Of a stretch of 64,000 bases of DNA, positions 45,448 through 58,488 are shown piece by piece. The notes beneath the pieces are model-generated. The model worked only from the letters and a program-made list of their open reading frames with translations, was not told where the DNA came from and made no database searches. Made by a program: the position numbers and the translations under genes. The DNA is from Primula veris (Eukaryota; Streptophyta; Magnoliopsida; Ericales; Primulaceae): positions 18,224,135-18,288,134 of the forward strand of contig OY821742.1 of assembly GCA_963682055.1 (NCBI GenBank). The letters run 5' to 3'. Positions within the stretch are counted from its first letter, which is position 1; every line of letters starts with the position of its first letter.

Positions 45448-48400
45448 CCTCTTCCATTCGGTTCCTATCTTCAGAATATTCCACAGAGCTTTTTTTAAGA
45501 ATGTGATAAGCTAAAACATTGGTTATGGTTGCCTCGCTAATTACTGTCCTATCTTTCTTAGTCCTTACCCCCCTTTCTTGATAGTAAAGTCATTTGTGTG
45601 TTGTCGAATTTATTGGTCAATCAGCTGCTTCTTGCCACTTTCTTTGCTTCTGGTATGTATACACAGTACAATGAATATGACATGTGGTATGTTGACATAG
45701 AAATGATGAATGAGAAATGCAATCCTACCCATAGCAGGAATACCTTTTTTAGTTCACCATACTTCGTTTATGCACATTATGTTGATTAAGGACATATATG
45801 TATGAAGATATTCATATTCATATATGTATGAATCTTTTAAAATAGTAGCTTTAAGAGAGGAGTTTTCCTTTTTGGGCAGTGTTAATATGTGTATACTTGT
45901 TGTAATCATAACATATCCTGGAAAACTATAAATGATTGACGGGTATTGCAAATATTTTAATAAGCTAATAAATCATGTGAAGACTTTAGAGTTGTGAGCG
46001 ACTTTTTCCTGACCAGCTGTCATTAAAAATATCCCTTACTCTAATCCTTTCCCGTTCTTAGAAGCGTGTTTATTTTTTTCTAGGTGTTTAATATTTAAAC
46101 CGATTGTGTGAAGACTTTACACATGTGTTACACTTGCCTGATTAACGATCAAATTGCCTTTCTATCTTTGTACACTTTTATGACAGTTCTTTAAAATTTT
46201 ACAAACCTTTGATTGTTTTGAAAAAAAGTCAAAAAAAGTCAACTCGTGGTCAAAGTCGTAAACGGGAGTTACGACTTTGCACTGAATTCAGATAATTTGG
46301 ACTAAAAAAAGATGCACCCTTTTAAGTATTGCTTATTAGCAGTTCACTGTTATGAGTGTTATCTGTTGTAAAGTGAAAAAGTATCTTCTCCGAGTTAGTC
46401 ACTGATACAAGTGAGTTTTTCTTTTCCTAATTTTCTTTAAATATGTCCCACGCTCGTTTTTCTTAGAATTAGTATACCACAATGCTCTTCATTTGGTTCT
46501 CTGCAATGAAACATCCTTTAGAGCTCAGTTTGCAGTGCATTTAACGTTTTCGTTTTAAATTTTGTGCTCTCTAGCGCTTCTAAGATTTAAGGCATGTGTC
46601 CTTTTATGTGTGTACACAATTTTCTTTGAAACAGTTGATGGAACATGTTTAATTTAACCAGGAAGTATTGCTTATCAGCAGTTCAGTACTGCTTATCAGC
46701 AGTTCAGTACTATCAGGTGAAAATTAAAATTGTGTATTATGTGTGCACGAATTTTCTTAGGATTAATAAACTAGGCTAAGATGCTCTTTCATTTAGTTCT
46801 CTTCTCTTGTACTTTCTTTTCAGCTTAGTTTGCTGTATATATATATATATATATATATATATGCTTCCACCTCACAGCACTTGTTTTAAATTTCCAGGGA
46901 ATTTCCACTGCCCTCTTGCCGTTCTTGCTGCTTCGACAATCTTTTTGCTTGCTTGCCGTGCCCGCTTCGACCATCTTTTTGCTCGCTTCGACTAGCTTAG
47001 TTTGCTGTTCTAATTTTGCTCCAGAACCCAGAATCCATATGCAGAGATTTATATGAGCTTGTTGTTTTTGTTTTCTCATGATCTTATCTAGCTATTCATT
47101 TTTATCTGATGTCTCCGAGTTTCTATGTTACTCCAGTCCTTCCTTATTTACTTATGTAATGTTGTTTCAATAACCTCTAAAACCTTAAGCATTGTTCTGT
47201 TTTCTATTTAATGAATGATGATCTCTAATCATGATAAGCACCCCTTTTATTGATATCAGTCTTACAATTTTATTTGCAGCTTAATGTACTGTTTATTACA
47301 TCTTTCTATATGTGAATATCATATTGTTGCGTCTGCTTTGGACATGTGGTTCCGACTCCTCTACAGTGTTTGTCTCTCATTCTCCTTGCCTATCTTTTTG
47401 CATGTTTGCTATAAAATTTTGACCGGAACCTAAATTCATGTGATATGATTCAATGATCTCAGCTTATTTTTTATTTTTTATTATGCCATTATCTTGTTCT
47501 TTGCAGCTCTACGGTCTATCAGACATGAAACCTCTAAAAATTGTTTTCAATGATCTCAGCTCTACGGAACATCACAAAGTGAGCGAACAATCCCATGCCC
47601 CTCTCAAATCTAGACACAACTAATAATTAATCTCCACATTTTCAGATGTAAAACTAGGCACATGATCGGTTTGGTTTGGTTTGGTTTTGGGCTAAAGAAA
47701 AAATTGGCCTATTTGGTTTTGATATCATTGATTGTGAAACCAAACCAATTGGAGACATATCGTTCGGTTTGAATTATGTTTGGTTTTACCCAATTTTTTT
47801 TTTTAAAATTTACAAAATAGTTTTTACTTCATTGGTCCACATACAAACCAAATTAGACATTTTTTCTTCAAAGCCGCAAACGTTGGATGATAGTCTCTAA
47901 ACTTTTGAAATTGCAAGAAGTTTAATAAACCGAACCAAATTGTCAAGAAAACTGTAAGAATAGAATGGTATCATTAATAGATTGAAGTTTTTTTTTTGTT
48001 TTTTTGTTTTTTTTAATGACACTACAGAATACAAAATGAAAACTAGGATTGTTGGTTATAAATGCTACTAATAGGAAAGTATTTTTTTTTTATAAGAATA
48101 TAGTATCAACTAATTTCACTGAGCAAAATAATTTAAACAACAACTTATAAAACTATATTTTCTAGTTTTTTCAACAAAATTCCGGTCACTATCTTTAATG
48201 ATCTATTTTTAACGGATGTTGACAGAATCTCACTCACTATATGATGTGTGGGAGAACGTGAGTGCAATTCCGTGAATTTGTCTAACGTTTTGTAGATTAA
48301 TACATCAATTGTTAAATGTGATACTCGAATAACTAAATTGTTAATGATGGCAACGTAGTATAGTGTGCTAACAGCTAAACATATTTTTTCACATTTCAAA

Positions 48401-48481
48401 TTCTTATAAGACTGAAATTTAATACCCGCTATTTTAGACGGGTTTGCACTAAACAATTGAACAAATGAAAGTTTTTGTTTA
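45448..48481. other. Intergenic DNA
   Basis: No gene is supported. It contains a tandem pair of TGCTTATCAGCAGTTCAGTA (about 46668-46710), an (AT)n run at 46836-46862, and a GGTTTGGTTTGG / AACCAAACCAA-rich stretch at 47660-47960 of the kind found in degraded hAT-like repeats. The minus-strand frame at 48145-48504 has no family resemblance. Confidence 0.5.
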
Positions 48482-48664
48482 CCATATTTAAAAAGTAGTA
48501 ACATTGTTGGTAGTAAATTATAAATTCATGAAAAATCAGTTTTTTACAAAACATAAAATAAAACCAACAAACAAACTATCCTTCCTTAAACTAAATACTG
48601 TGAAAAAACCAGTTGTTCCAGTAGTTCTAGCCCTAACTCACTCTCTCTCTCTCTCTCTACAAAA
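48482..48664 (+). promoter_or_regulatory. Promoter-proximal region and leader of the TRAUCO gene
   Basis: It contains CATATTTAAAAAGTAGTAA (48484-48502, a possible TATA region) and a (CT)n leader tract at 48638-48658 directly before the ATG at 48665. About 130 bp of it resembles the RRP45 upstream region at 31530-31650, including ATAAAA..AACAAAC, ATCCT.CCT and TAAATACTG..AAAAAACCA. Confidence 0.45.
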
Positions 48665-51600
48665 ATGGGAGACAATGAAAACCAAGAATGTATTATTACC
48701 ACCTTCACAGAATCAAACCCAGAAAAAACCCTTTTACAAATCAAATCAGAAGAAAAAGAATTACCAAATTTAGAATCAGAAAAAAAAGAAATATTACTAT
48801 TAGATACAGAATCAGAAAAAGAACAACAACCCATATCAAAGAAACAAAAACCTGATGACGTGGCACCAACACCACCAACAACCATCGTACAATCGAAGAG
48901 ACCGAAGAAGAAGAACCTCAACAGTGTCTGGACCAAACCCGCCTCTCGAAAAGGCAAAAAAAAGAACAACAAAAACAATAATAACAACAACCATAACAAT
49001 AATAACACCCTTACTAATAGTGTATCGCAAAAGACTGTAGCGATAACGCCTGTGTTACGTATTCCTGACAAGACAGACGATGCACCCGACATGAAGATAT
49101 GTTTGTCAAAGGTTTACAAAGCGGAGAAAGTGGAGTTGAGTGAGGACAGGCTTGTAGCTGGGAGTACGAAAGGGTATCGTATGGTTAGGGCTACTAGAGG
49201 GGTATATGAAGGCGCTTGGTATTTCGAGATTAGGGTCTTGAATCTGGGGGACACGGGGCATACCAGGCTCGGCTGGTCTAATGAGAAAGGGGACTTGCAG
49301 GCGCCTGTTGGGTAAGTTTTTATGACTTGATATTTTTGGATTAGGGTTGTATTTGTTTAGTTTAGTTGTGACTGAATTTGTTGGAATGTTTCGTTTTATA
49401 AAGATTTGATCTTGATTCCATCTCTATGGATAAGGGGTTATGTTTATTTATTCTGATTGAATTTGAATCTGGGGGAGACGGGTCATACCAGGCTCGGGTG
49501 GTCTAACGACAAAGGGGACTTGCAGGTGCCTGTCGGGTACTTTTTTTAAAAGTTTTTATGACTTTTATATTTTTGGGTTTAGGTTGTATTGTTTAGTTTG
49601 AATTTGATTGAGACTGAATTTGTTGGGATATTTTGTTTTTATAGAGATTTCATCTTGGTTCGATCTTATGATTTTCATGTTTGAGGATTAGGGGTCATGT
49701 TGATTTATTCTGATTGAATTTGAATTTGGGGGAAACGGGGCATACGAGGCTCGGGTGGTCTAATGAGAAAGGGGACTTGCAGGCGCCTGTCGGGTACTTT
49801 TATTAAAAAAAAAATTACGACTTGATGTTTTTGGGTTAGGTTGTATTGTTTAGTTTGAATTTGATTGAGACTGAATTTTGTTGGGATATTAAAGTTTTTA
49901 TGACTTGATATTTTTGGATTAGGGTTGTATTTGTTTAGTTTAGTTGAGACTGAATTTGTTGGAATGTTTCATTTTATAAAGATTTGATCTTGATTCCATC
50001 TTTATCTCTTATTGGGTAATTTTTTCATGGTTTGGTATATTTGGATAAGGGGTTTTGTTTATATATTCTGATTGAATTTGGTTTTGTTGGGATATTTCGT
50101 TTTACTCAGTGCTGGAGCTAGGGTTCGGATATGGAGGGTGCTGGAATTCTAAAAATAATATATGGAGGGTGCTAAACCATTAATTTTATGTAAAAATAAT
50201 GTTTTTCATAATACGGGGAGGCTTTAGCCGGTGCCAGCCACATCCTACTTCCTCCCCTGGTTTTAGTAAGATTTGATCTGGATTACGCTATTTATCTCTC
50301 ATTGGGTAATATTTAAAATAAATAAATATGATTTTCATGGTCTGATAGTTTTGGATTAGGGTTATACTTATTTAGTTTGATCGAATTTGATTTGTTGGGA
50401 TGTCTCGTTTATGATCTTTGATTCCAAATGTTTTATCTCTGATTATCCTATACTCATGGGGCTGTGACTGCTCATTTATTTATCGACAAGAAATTCTTAG
50501 TTGTTTTATTATTTATTATTTTAAGGTATGATGGGAATAGTTATGGATATAGAGATATTGATGGGAGTAAAGTGCACAAGGCTCTGAGAGAGAAGTATGG
50601 GGAGGAGGGGTATAAAGAAGGGGATGTTTTAGGGTTTTATATTAATTTGCCGGAAGGGAATCTGTATGCACAGAAACCGCCAAAGCTGGTTTCGTTTAAA
50701 GGGCAGAAGTATGTTTGTGCACCTGATGAGAAGGAGGATCCTCCAAAAGTTGTACCAGGTTAGTAATTTACGCAATCTTTTTATGTTTATTTGCTTGTAT
50801 TCTTGAAGCTTAGGGATTCTTGTAACTGTGCTTGGAATTGATTCTTCGTCTGTTTATTGTTTAGTCAGAACTTGATTATTCATTAATACCATATATATCT
50901 ACCTATAATTTTATTTACCTTGTGAGTAAAGGTTTATTCTTTTGGCATTTATGGAGATCATTTCTTCATTATCAACCTGAAACACTAATTCCAGAGCCAA
51001 TCTTAGTGATTCTGATTGCTTAATTAGTACCGGGCAAGTATTTTGCGCTTCTTTTTAGTATTATTTGTGTATATTGGTACTCAAATTTATGGAGTATTGA
51101 AGTTACTGCTTTGTCTGTTTATCTAGGGGGTGTTTCAGAGCTTGGGTATTAGAGAGAGTATGATTTGAATTTTTTCAATTTCCTTGATCTGAACCGTTTG
51201 AGTTTCTATTTTAGATGATTTGATAGTTTTTATTCTATTGCTTCACATGGCAGGCATATATCAGTTCATGGTATTTTTATAGAACATACGCTCATAATCA
51301 ATTGCTTTCGAAAAATCTAAAGACAATTTTAGTGATAACGATTGCTCAATGTGGCTGGCATCTATAATCAGTTCATGGTATTTTCTGTTCGCAACAGAAC
51401 ATACTCAATCGTTATCGCAAAATTTAAATGCAAATTTAGTGATACAATTAGTACCTTGACCTTTGGTTCCTGCGGTGGCCTTCATTTGCTCGTCCTCAAA
51501 TTGGACTATACATGTATAGAGTTCCATTTCCACTAAAAATGAAGATAGGTCAATTGAAAACTTATTTTGGTTGATGTTTGATAACTTGGATTTTTTGTGG

Positions 51601-54359
51601 CGAAATAATGATTTGAGAACTGAAACATGATTCTAGCTCAATGTCGAATATGTCAACCGAATTGGATAAACCCTACTCAATTTTTTCCTAGATGTGGAGG
51701 TTTCTGATGGCCTAGCTTTAAAACCTTCTCATCTTTTTTCACCTAGTAATAACGATTCATTTTGTCATAAGCTTATTGCCACTCTGTGAAAAATGACCAC
51801 CTTTTTTAAGAAGTTGAATCATATACGATGTCGAGAGGAAAAACAAGAGCTGAGATTATTGTTGAAAACTTGAAACTCCTGATATCAAATCGTCTATTGA
51901 AGATACATTCAGGTAGACCCTTACGTAGATCCATCAGCGATTTTGACCATAGGTTTCTCTTATTTACAAATCGATAGACTAGTAAAAAATCTTTAACCTT
52001 GACCAAGTTGTCTAGTCTTATTGTATGCATTCTGTCATGTATTTTATCTGATGCTGTAATGTGACTGTTTTTATGCTGCTCAGGAAATCTGACATTTTTG
52101 CTATGACATGCATTATAATTCTGTAAGAAGTCCCTTCATATCATTATCTTCTCTAGAATGATGAGGCTTATAGACGATTTTTAAACTTTAGTTGAGAATG
52201 GTGGAATGTATTTTTTTTCTTTGCAATGTAATACACTTGCTAACCTCTTATGCCGTTACCATTCTGTTGGGAATTATTTGTCGTGGTTGAATTTTTGCTT
52301 TTCATCTACTAAGGGCAAACCCGGTGCACGAAGCTTCTGCTATGTGTGGTTCGGGAAAGGGTAGGCCAAGGCTCGTCCTCTGCTTGTAACCTACTAAACA
52401 ATGATTTTCTGAACTGTTTCCTTGGCTGATTCGTTTATTGATCGAAATTAAGGCCCAGAGATACAATAGTTTTGGGTTGGAATTTGATGTATGAGCTATC
52501 ATATATGCCTTCACGATATACATTTTTGTTAGTATTGACCAATTTGCATAACCTTTGACATTGTTGTACACATAATACATGAGAAACTGGGTTCCTGTGT
52601 TCCATACAAATCTAGTTTTTTCACTGGCTTTTGTTTAGTGAAAAATGTTTTTTCACTTTTAATTTTACACTGCTTCTTTGAAATGTGGGTAATCTTTCAG
52701 TTCTCAGCTCACAACCTAACGGTTCAGGAATTTCTGTGTGTTTACGAATGTTCAGTTAAATTCCTTCCCTAACAAACTACTTTTTTTTGTTGAAAAAATT
52801 CCTTGCTTTCTTTGTAATTTATTAAAGTCCTTGTTGAAAACTATTTCCAAACCCCCTCTACTGCTTTAGGTTCTGCCTTTGGCCTCAGAGAATTTCTGGA
52901 AGGGCCCCCCCTTGGGGTAAAAATAAAATAAAAAAATAAAATTACGGTAGGAAAAGTTTATAGAGCAAAAGGAAAATGCCAATATTAATAGCTTTCAGGT
53001 TCTTGTTTCAAGCTTCTTTCTTTATCTTATGAAGTCTGATTTTATCGAGGTGTTGGCTTGACTTGTCAAGATTTTGTGATCATTTCATATGCATTTCTGA
53101 TTATATAATCACTCATTTATATATAGTAAAGCTACTCATACGATTAGTCTTCTCTAGAAAGGGTCTGGTTAGCACATGTTAAACTTTGTTTTTTATTGAA
53201 CTATTGACAAAAGAGTGCATTTTTCACTTTTAAGTACAGTGATGGTTGATAGTAGTTACAGTATTGAACTATCTATTATAGAATATTATTTCCTTGTTAC
53301 CAAAAGAAAGCTAGTGTATTGCTGAGTACCAATATGAAATTGCAATTATGTACCCAGTTTTTGCGTGCTGCTCAATGTCATTTTCTTTCAAAATAAAAAG
53401 TCTAGTAACTAGAAAATTGTTGAAATTATTTTGCTGATTTGACGGGGTCGTCCTTATTTAAATAACTAGTTATCAGGAAAATCACGCAATGTGTACACAG
53501 AGATGGTTCATATCTTGCTATTTGATACCCTACTCTCGCCTTTTCCTTATATGCCCCTATAGAATGGCATCCAGGATATGTGAATATTTACCGAGATAGG
53601 CTGTAAGATCAAATTAAGAGGCTTTAGCCTTTCCTTGAATTTGGTATTGTGAGACTCGTGAAATCCTGTTATTTTACAAAGTGTACATCAACCACTTTTT
53701 GTTAATATCTGCATATATTTGTTGCACTTGCACATACATAATTTGGGATTGAACATGGTTGTGACCTTATCCATGTCGCAGACTCTCAGTTAACCTTTAC
53801 TTATACCGGATATATGCAGTGGTAATCCCCGGATGAACTGAAAAGTTTGTTGTCATTTTGTCGAGGGGTTTGCAAGTTTGCTGGTGTAAAAGATGTTTTC
53901 ATTATATCTTGAGAAAATCAACACATTTGAGTCATTTCTTGGAAATGAGTGTTTTCAACTGTCAGTATGGTTAAAAAAATTCAACTTCATGTATGCTAAG
54001 GTGTTAATTCTTACAATGTAGATCGATAACATTGTTAACAATTTGTATGTGATATACACAATTAAAGTAACAGGGTTGCTTTTTTATATGCAGGAAGTGA
54101 AATCTCCTTCTTCAAAAATGGGAAATGCCAAGGAGTAGCTTTTCAGGAACTCATCGGCGCATGTTATTATCCTGTTGCTTCAATGTATACTCTACCTAAT
54201 CAACCAAATTGTGCTGTTAAATTCAACTTTGGACCTGATTTTGAATGTTTCCCTGAAGATTTTGATGGTCGCCCCATACCAAGACCGATGGTTGAAGTTC
54301 CTTATCACAGTGATAATAGCAGAGCTGAGAATGGTGTGTCCACTGAGAAGAAACATTAA
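48665..54359 (+). CDS. TRO: TRAUCO/ASH2-like SPRY protein, COMPASS complex subunit, 381 aa
   Basis: Arabidopsis TRAUCO (ASH2R) is the plant homologue of ASH2, a core subunit of COMPASS-type complexes that methylate histone H3 lysine 4 in the nucleus. Coding exons are 48665-49311, 50526-50758 and 54094-54359; GT-AG junctions keep phase and the total is 1146 nt, giving 381 aa and a stop. Residues 1-140 are charged and low complexity, with a basic KRPKKKN cluster and an Asn-rich run at about 98-117. The SPRY domain occupies about 155-365: [36 protein letters not shown] and [19 protein letters not shown] across the first junction, [45 protein letters not shown] and [16 protein letters not shown]. 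No lesion is visible. Intron 1 contains two extra copies of the end of exon 1; intron 2 is 3.3 kb and carries a SINE fragment. Confidence 0.92.
49240..50100 (+). repeat. Tandem duplication of the exon 1 end and adjoining intron in TRAUCO
   Basis: The last ~72 nt of exon 1 (49240-49311) recur at about 49465-49535 and 49722-49793, each followed by diverged copies of the start of intron 1 (TTTTTATGACTTGATATTTTTGG, GATTTGATCTTG...TTGAATTTG). A fourth copy of the intron part only lies at 49890-50100. Spacing between exon copies is about 225 and 257 bp. Both extra exon copies stay open and encode [15 protein letters not shown] followed by (D/E)KGDLQ(V/A)PVG. They end in GG|GTAC rather than GG|GTAAGT. 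Confidence 0.85.
50107..50259. mobile_element. hAT-like MITE remnant, 153 bp, in TRAUCO intron 1
   Basis: Starts CAGTGCTGGAGCTAGG and ends CTTCCTCCCCTG, imperfect inverted repeats of the CAGTGGCGGAGC class. Flanks GTTTTACT (50099-50106) and GTTTTAGT (50260-50267) match at seven of eight positions. Non-coding. Confidence 0.5.
52308..52390 (-). mobile_element. SINE fragment, Au/TS-like, in TRAUCO intron 2
   Basis: The phrase AACCCGGTGCACGAAGCTTC, CTATGTGTGGTTCGGGAAAGGG, then AGGCCAAGGC matches, with decay, the widespread plant SINE tail whose complement reads through GGTGCACCGGGTT-type sequence. Only this part is recognisable; the tRNA-like head is absent. Assigned from memory of the family consensus. 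Confidence 0.45.
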
Positions 54360-57295
54360 CACCGTCATATCTTTAAGCAAGTTTGGAAACGGATGGTTAT
54401 CTGTTTTATATATTGTAATTTGAGAAAAATATTGCACTATGCTAGGAAAAACAAATAGATAGGTGTTGTAAACTCATTTTCTGAGACTTCCAAGCGGGAG
54501 TAGTGAATGCAGTTTATTTATATCAAGACTGCATTCTCATTTTATGGAAATTCAGGCTTTCCATATATTTTTAATACTCTCAATTGAAGGCTACCCATTT
54601 TTAACTTCACGTTCTTTCGGTTTTAACGGTCTTGTATTCTGCTTCTTTCGGTGGTTTAAGATTTTGTTTTTGTTGGGTGGCTAGTTTTTGTTATGGTTAT
54701 AAGGCTTACATTCTCCGTCCTAAGGAGAAAAGTTGAAATGTAATCGGTTCTAATATTCGAGGGATACATTTTGATTTTACTTCATAGAAGGAAGTATGAG
54801 CAATATAAACCTCTTGTTTTCTTTAAGACCAGGAGATGATTCTGGTAACATTTTTTTTTAATCAGTGTGGGGGGAAAACCACTTTTTATTTTTATTAATG
54901 ATGAAAATAAAAAATGGGGGAAAAAGTCCAGCGAAAATAAAGGTACACGAGTCAATGGCAATTCTGGCTACACACACTTACACACGCATATCTACACATA
55001 TTTGTATATATACATATTTATATAAATACGCACATAAATTTTCATCTGTATGCTTGCACATTTTTTAATGTAGCTTTGTCTTAGTTACTTGGTGTAATAT
55101 GGAAAATTCCAAATTTTAATTGTTGAGTATAGCTAATACCTTTTTACAAAAGCTTTATGAAGGCGTACACTTATATATTGATTCCAGAGTGCAAGAAGCA
55201 TACCTTAAGGTGTAAAAGTCGCAAGTGTATTGAGCTTTTCAGCATGATAATATTGCAATGCAATTGAGATGAGCTTTACGGGGCTTTGAAACGTGTTTTC
55301 CCAAACATAGGAAATTTCCATACATGTTCGAAGCTTTGGCTATGCATATGTTTCGAATTTGGAAGCCCACAGGTTTGATCCTAATAATCCTGCGTGCAGG
55401 TAATTACCCCTGGATATCTGAACCAACCAGACTGTTTCCTCCGCTGAGAGTTGTTAGAGATCAAGTTAGTGCAGTTGCAGATATTGCTAAGGTAATCACT
55501 TACAAGCATACTAAGTTACTTTAATGTCCATATATGTTAATTTGCTTGCATTTCAATATAAAGAAATTGTGACTAGTTCTGTATCATCGTTTAGAAATTG
55601 AAAACGGGGCTGATCTTAGTACAAGTAATATGGCGCATGGCACCACTAAATATCAGAATTTGCCTTATATGCCCTATTTTTTGGTGAACATATCACAGAA
55701 CTAATAATTGTTGCCCCATCCGGCTGCATGCATAACCTTGGATAAAAGGCAAGCATAAGAGTTGCATGTCAGGAAATCAAACTTTAAATTCGTGCAAACT
55801 GGAAATAATTGTGTTTTAAGGGCAAAGTGGTAAGTATTGGAAGACCTGGCCTGATTGCATGTGCGTCTAATTTGTCGAACGAGGGTGGGGGTGCGGTTGC
55901 GCTGTGCCTCTGCTGCAATTTTCTGCGGCTGATAGGCGCGCACTTGCTGCCTGTTTTTTATTTTAATATTTGAATAAATGCTTGGCCTCGGAACCTGGCT
56001 TCCGCGCTTCGATGACGGAACCTTGCGGAAACTTCCATATCACGCTTTAAAAAGGAAAGATAAGTAGAAGACTAGGGAGCATCTAGCCTTATCAACCACG
56101 TTTATATTTAACTCAATCCTACTAGATCAGCTCATATACCTATATTAAGCCATAAATTATGTTTTTGTGAAATTATTATATTTTGATAGAATTTTCTCTC
56201 ATAACATTAAAAAAAACTTTGTAGGCGCTTTTGACATCAGTACCTCGCTTCTACTACCATCCGTTTCCTCACTCCCGTATCCACTCAGGCCACAATTATT
56301 ATTGTTAATTTTTTATTTCTAGTGTTAAAACTTCAAATAAAAGTAAATACAATTTGATGGACCACAATGCAAATATTTCGGATCAACCTCAACCAACCTG
56401 TGCAACCCGTTTCTGGGTTGAGTTTGGATTCAGTTGGAATCTGGTTCTAGTCAATCCGAACCCACCCTAGATCATTTTTTTTCGTCTTTTGGTTTGGGTT
56501 GACCTCAGCCTGACCCAAATCCGACTTTGTGCCTACCTCTGTTTACAGATACGTAAAGGTAGGTTTAATGCTACAATAATACCCATGATCAAGTTCTTTC
56601 GTGTTGATTACTCTGAAATCAGGCAAAACTTGGTTTTTGCAGTAATTCAGGTTAAAATCCAATTAATGAATATTGGTGTGTTTTTTAATGATTTGTGTTT
56701 AAGGGCATAAATTGTAAAGTTTACAATTTGAAGGAAAATATTGTCCCACTTTAACTCAAGTCATGCATATATCCGGTTTCCCTTCTTTTCTCCTAGTACT
56801 AGTAGTGTTACGAACTCATTTTATTTTCTATTTCTAGTTTAAGAAAGTATATAAAGCATTAGTTTCTCGTCTTCCGAATACTGTGCAATTCTTTTTACTA
56901 TGTTTTATATTTATAAGTGACCAGGAAGTTTTTTCACTGTCTTTTCTTGGGTTAATTTTTTTTAATGATAAAATAATGCTTTACCGAAGTCTGGCTGCAA
57001 TGTTTCCTTTTAGTTTTGATGCAGACAAAATAAAGGCGTTTACAAAAGTGGTCTTTAGTTCAACAAAATTTTGATAGCGGTTGACTATCTGTTACTTTGC
57101 GATGTGATGTAGGTTTGTGAATAAGAGAAGCTCAGTTGTCGACTATTTGCTTCAAGACTGTTACCTAAGCTGGTTGTTATCTTGATATGTATGTTCCCTT
57201 ATATAGAATGTTAAAAACTTTGTAAACGCTTGCTTTAATCAATGAATATGCGTAATGCGTGTGACAGAATTAAGTGTGTACGATGAACCGATGTT
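54360..57295. other. Downstream region of TRAUCO and intergenic DNA
   Basis: The first ~450 bp probably contain the TRAUCO 3'UTR. A candidate orphan exon is noted at 55400-55491. The stretch 55860-56290 has GC-rich edges (CTTCCGCGCTTCGATGACGG; CTCACTCCCGTATCC) around an AT-rich middle, related in style to the hAT-like element at 39652-40131. 56380-56520 is rich in GGGTTGAG / CAACCC phrases of a degraded repeat. Confidence 0.45.
55400..55491 (+). other. Candidate orphan exon, product not recognised
   Basis: CTGCGTGCAG|GTAATTACCC gives an acceptor and TTGCTAAG|GTAATCAC a donor. Between them the reading NYPWISEPTRLFPPLRVV, then RDQVSAVADIAK, looks protein-like, unlike neighbouring frames. No adjoining exons were found, and the family is not recognised. 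It may be a gene fragment. Confidence 0.25.
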
Positions 57296-57420
57296 ATGTA
57301 TATGATTGACAAAGTGTTTAGCTGTTTAAGGTGCTATCGAATTGCCTTGCTTGCAATTCCTTTTTGGCTTCTTTTCGGCAATATAAGCCGAAAATTAGAA
57401 GACGAGCATCAAATACACAT

Positions 57421-58420
57421 GAGCCATTTTTGGATATTATTTATTCATGTATCCATGATTCTGTGCTACATAATTTCAAATGTCATACAGTATTAGTCTG
57501 CTTGCATATTTAGCTTTGTTTGAACAATATAAGTCGAAATCAGAAGGCAAGCATCAAATACACAGACTTCTTATGGAATCTGGAGATTATTAGCAAACAC
57601 ATGTTTGTACAACTTGTAATAAATATGACAAATACAACTTGCTTAAAAGTAAACATTTCAAACTTTACATGAGCCATTTTTGGATATTATTTATTCATGT
57701 ATCCATGATTCTGTGCTACATAATTTCAAATGTCATACAGTATTAGTCTGCTTGCATATTTAGCTTTGTTTGAACAATATAAGTCGAAATCAGAAGGCAA
57801 GCATCAAATACACAGACTTCTTATGGAATCTGGAGATTATTAGCAAACACATGTTTGTACAACTTGTAATAAATATGACAAATACAACTTGCTTAAAAGT
57901 AAACATTTCAAACTTTACATGAGCCATTTTTGGATATTATTTATTCATGTATCCATGATTCTGTGCTACATAATTTCAAATGTCATATAGTATTAGTTTG
58001 CTTGCATATTTAGCTTTGTTTGAACAATATAAGTCGAAATCAGAAGGCAAGCATCAAATACACAGACTTCTTATGGAATCTGGAGATTATTAGCAAACAC
58101 ATGTTTGTACAACTTGTAATAAATATGACAAATACAACTTGCTTAAAAGTAAACATTTCAAACTTTACATGAGCCATTTTTGGATATTATTTATTCATGT
58201 ATCCATGATTCTGTGCTACATAATTTCAAATGTCATATAGTATTAGTTTGCTTGCATATTTAGCTTTGTTTGAACAATATAAGTCGAAATCAGAAGGCAA
58301 GCATCAAATACACAGACTTCTTATGGAATCTGGAGATTATTAGCAAACACATGTTTGTACAACTTGTAATAATTATGACAAATACAACTTGCTTAAAAGT
58401 AAACATTTCAAACTTTTTCA
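57421..58420 (+). repeat. Tandem array of four 250-bp units
   Basis: Units start with GAGCCATTTTTGGATATT at 57421, 57671, 57921 and 58171, exactly 250 bp apart. Copies 1 and 2 carry CATACAGTATTAGTCTG, copies 3 and 4 CATATAGTATTAGTTTG; copy 4 also has AATAATTATGAC for AATAAATATGAC. A diverged partial unit precedes the array at about 57310-57420. No gene is seen in the unit. It lies downstream of the ABCG gene. Confidence 0.95.
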
Positions 58421-58488
58421 CATGTTTAAGAGAATGTTAGAAGGCTTCCATTGGATTAGCAGCCTCCTTTTTTTTCAACTTCCTAAGA

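Noticed and set aside
47660..47960. Coding frame in GGTTTGGTTTGG-rich sequence
   Set aside because: Low-complexity repeat of the degraded transposon kind, no domain.
48145..48504. 119-aa minus-strand frame upstream of TRAUCO
   Set aside because: No family resemblance, AT-rich composition, and it overlaps the probable TRAUCO promoter.
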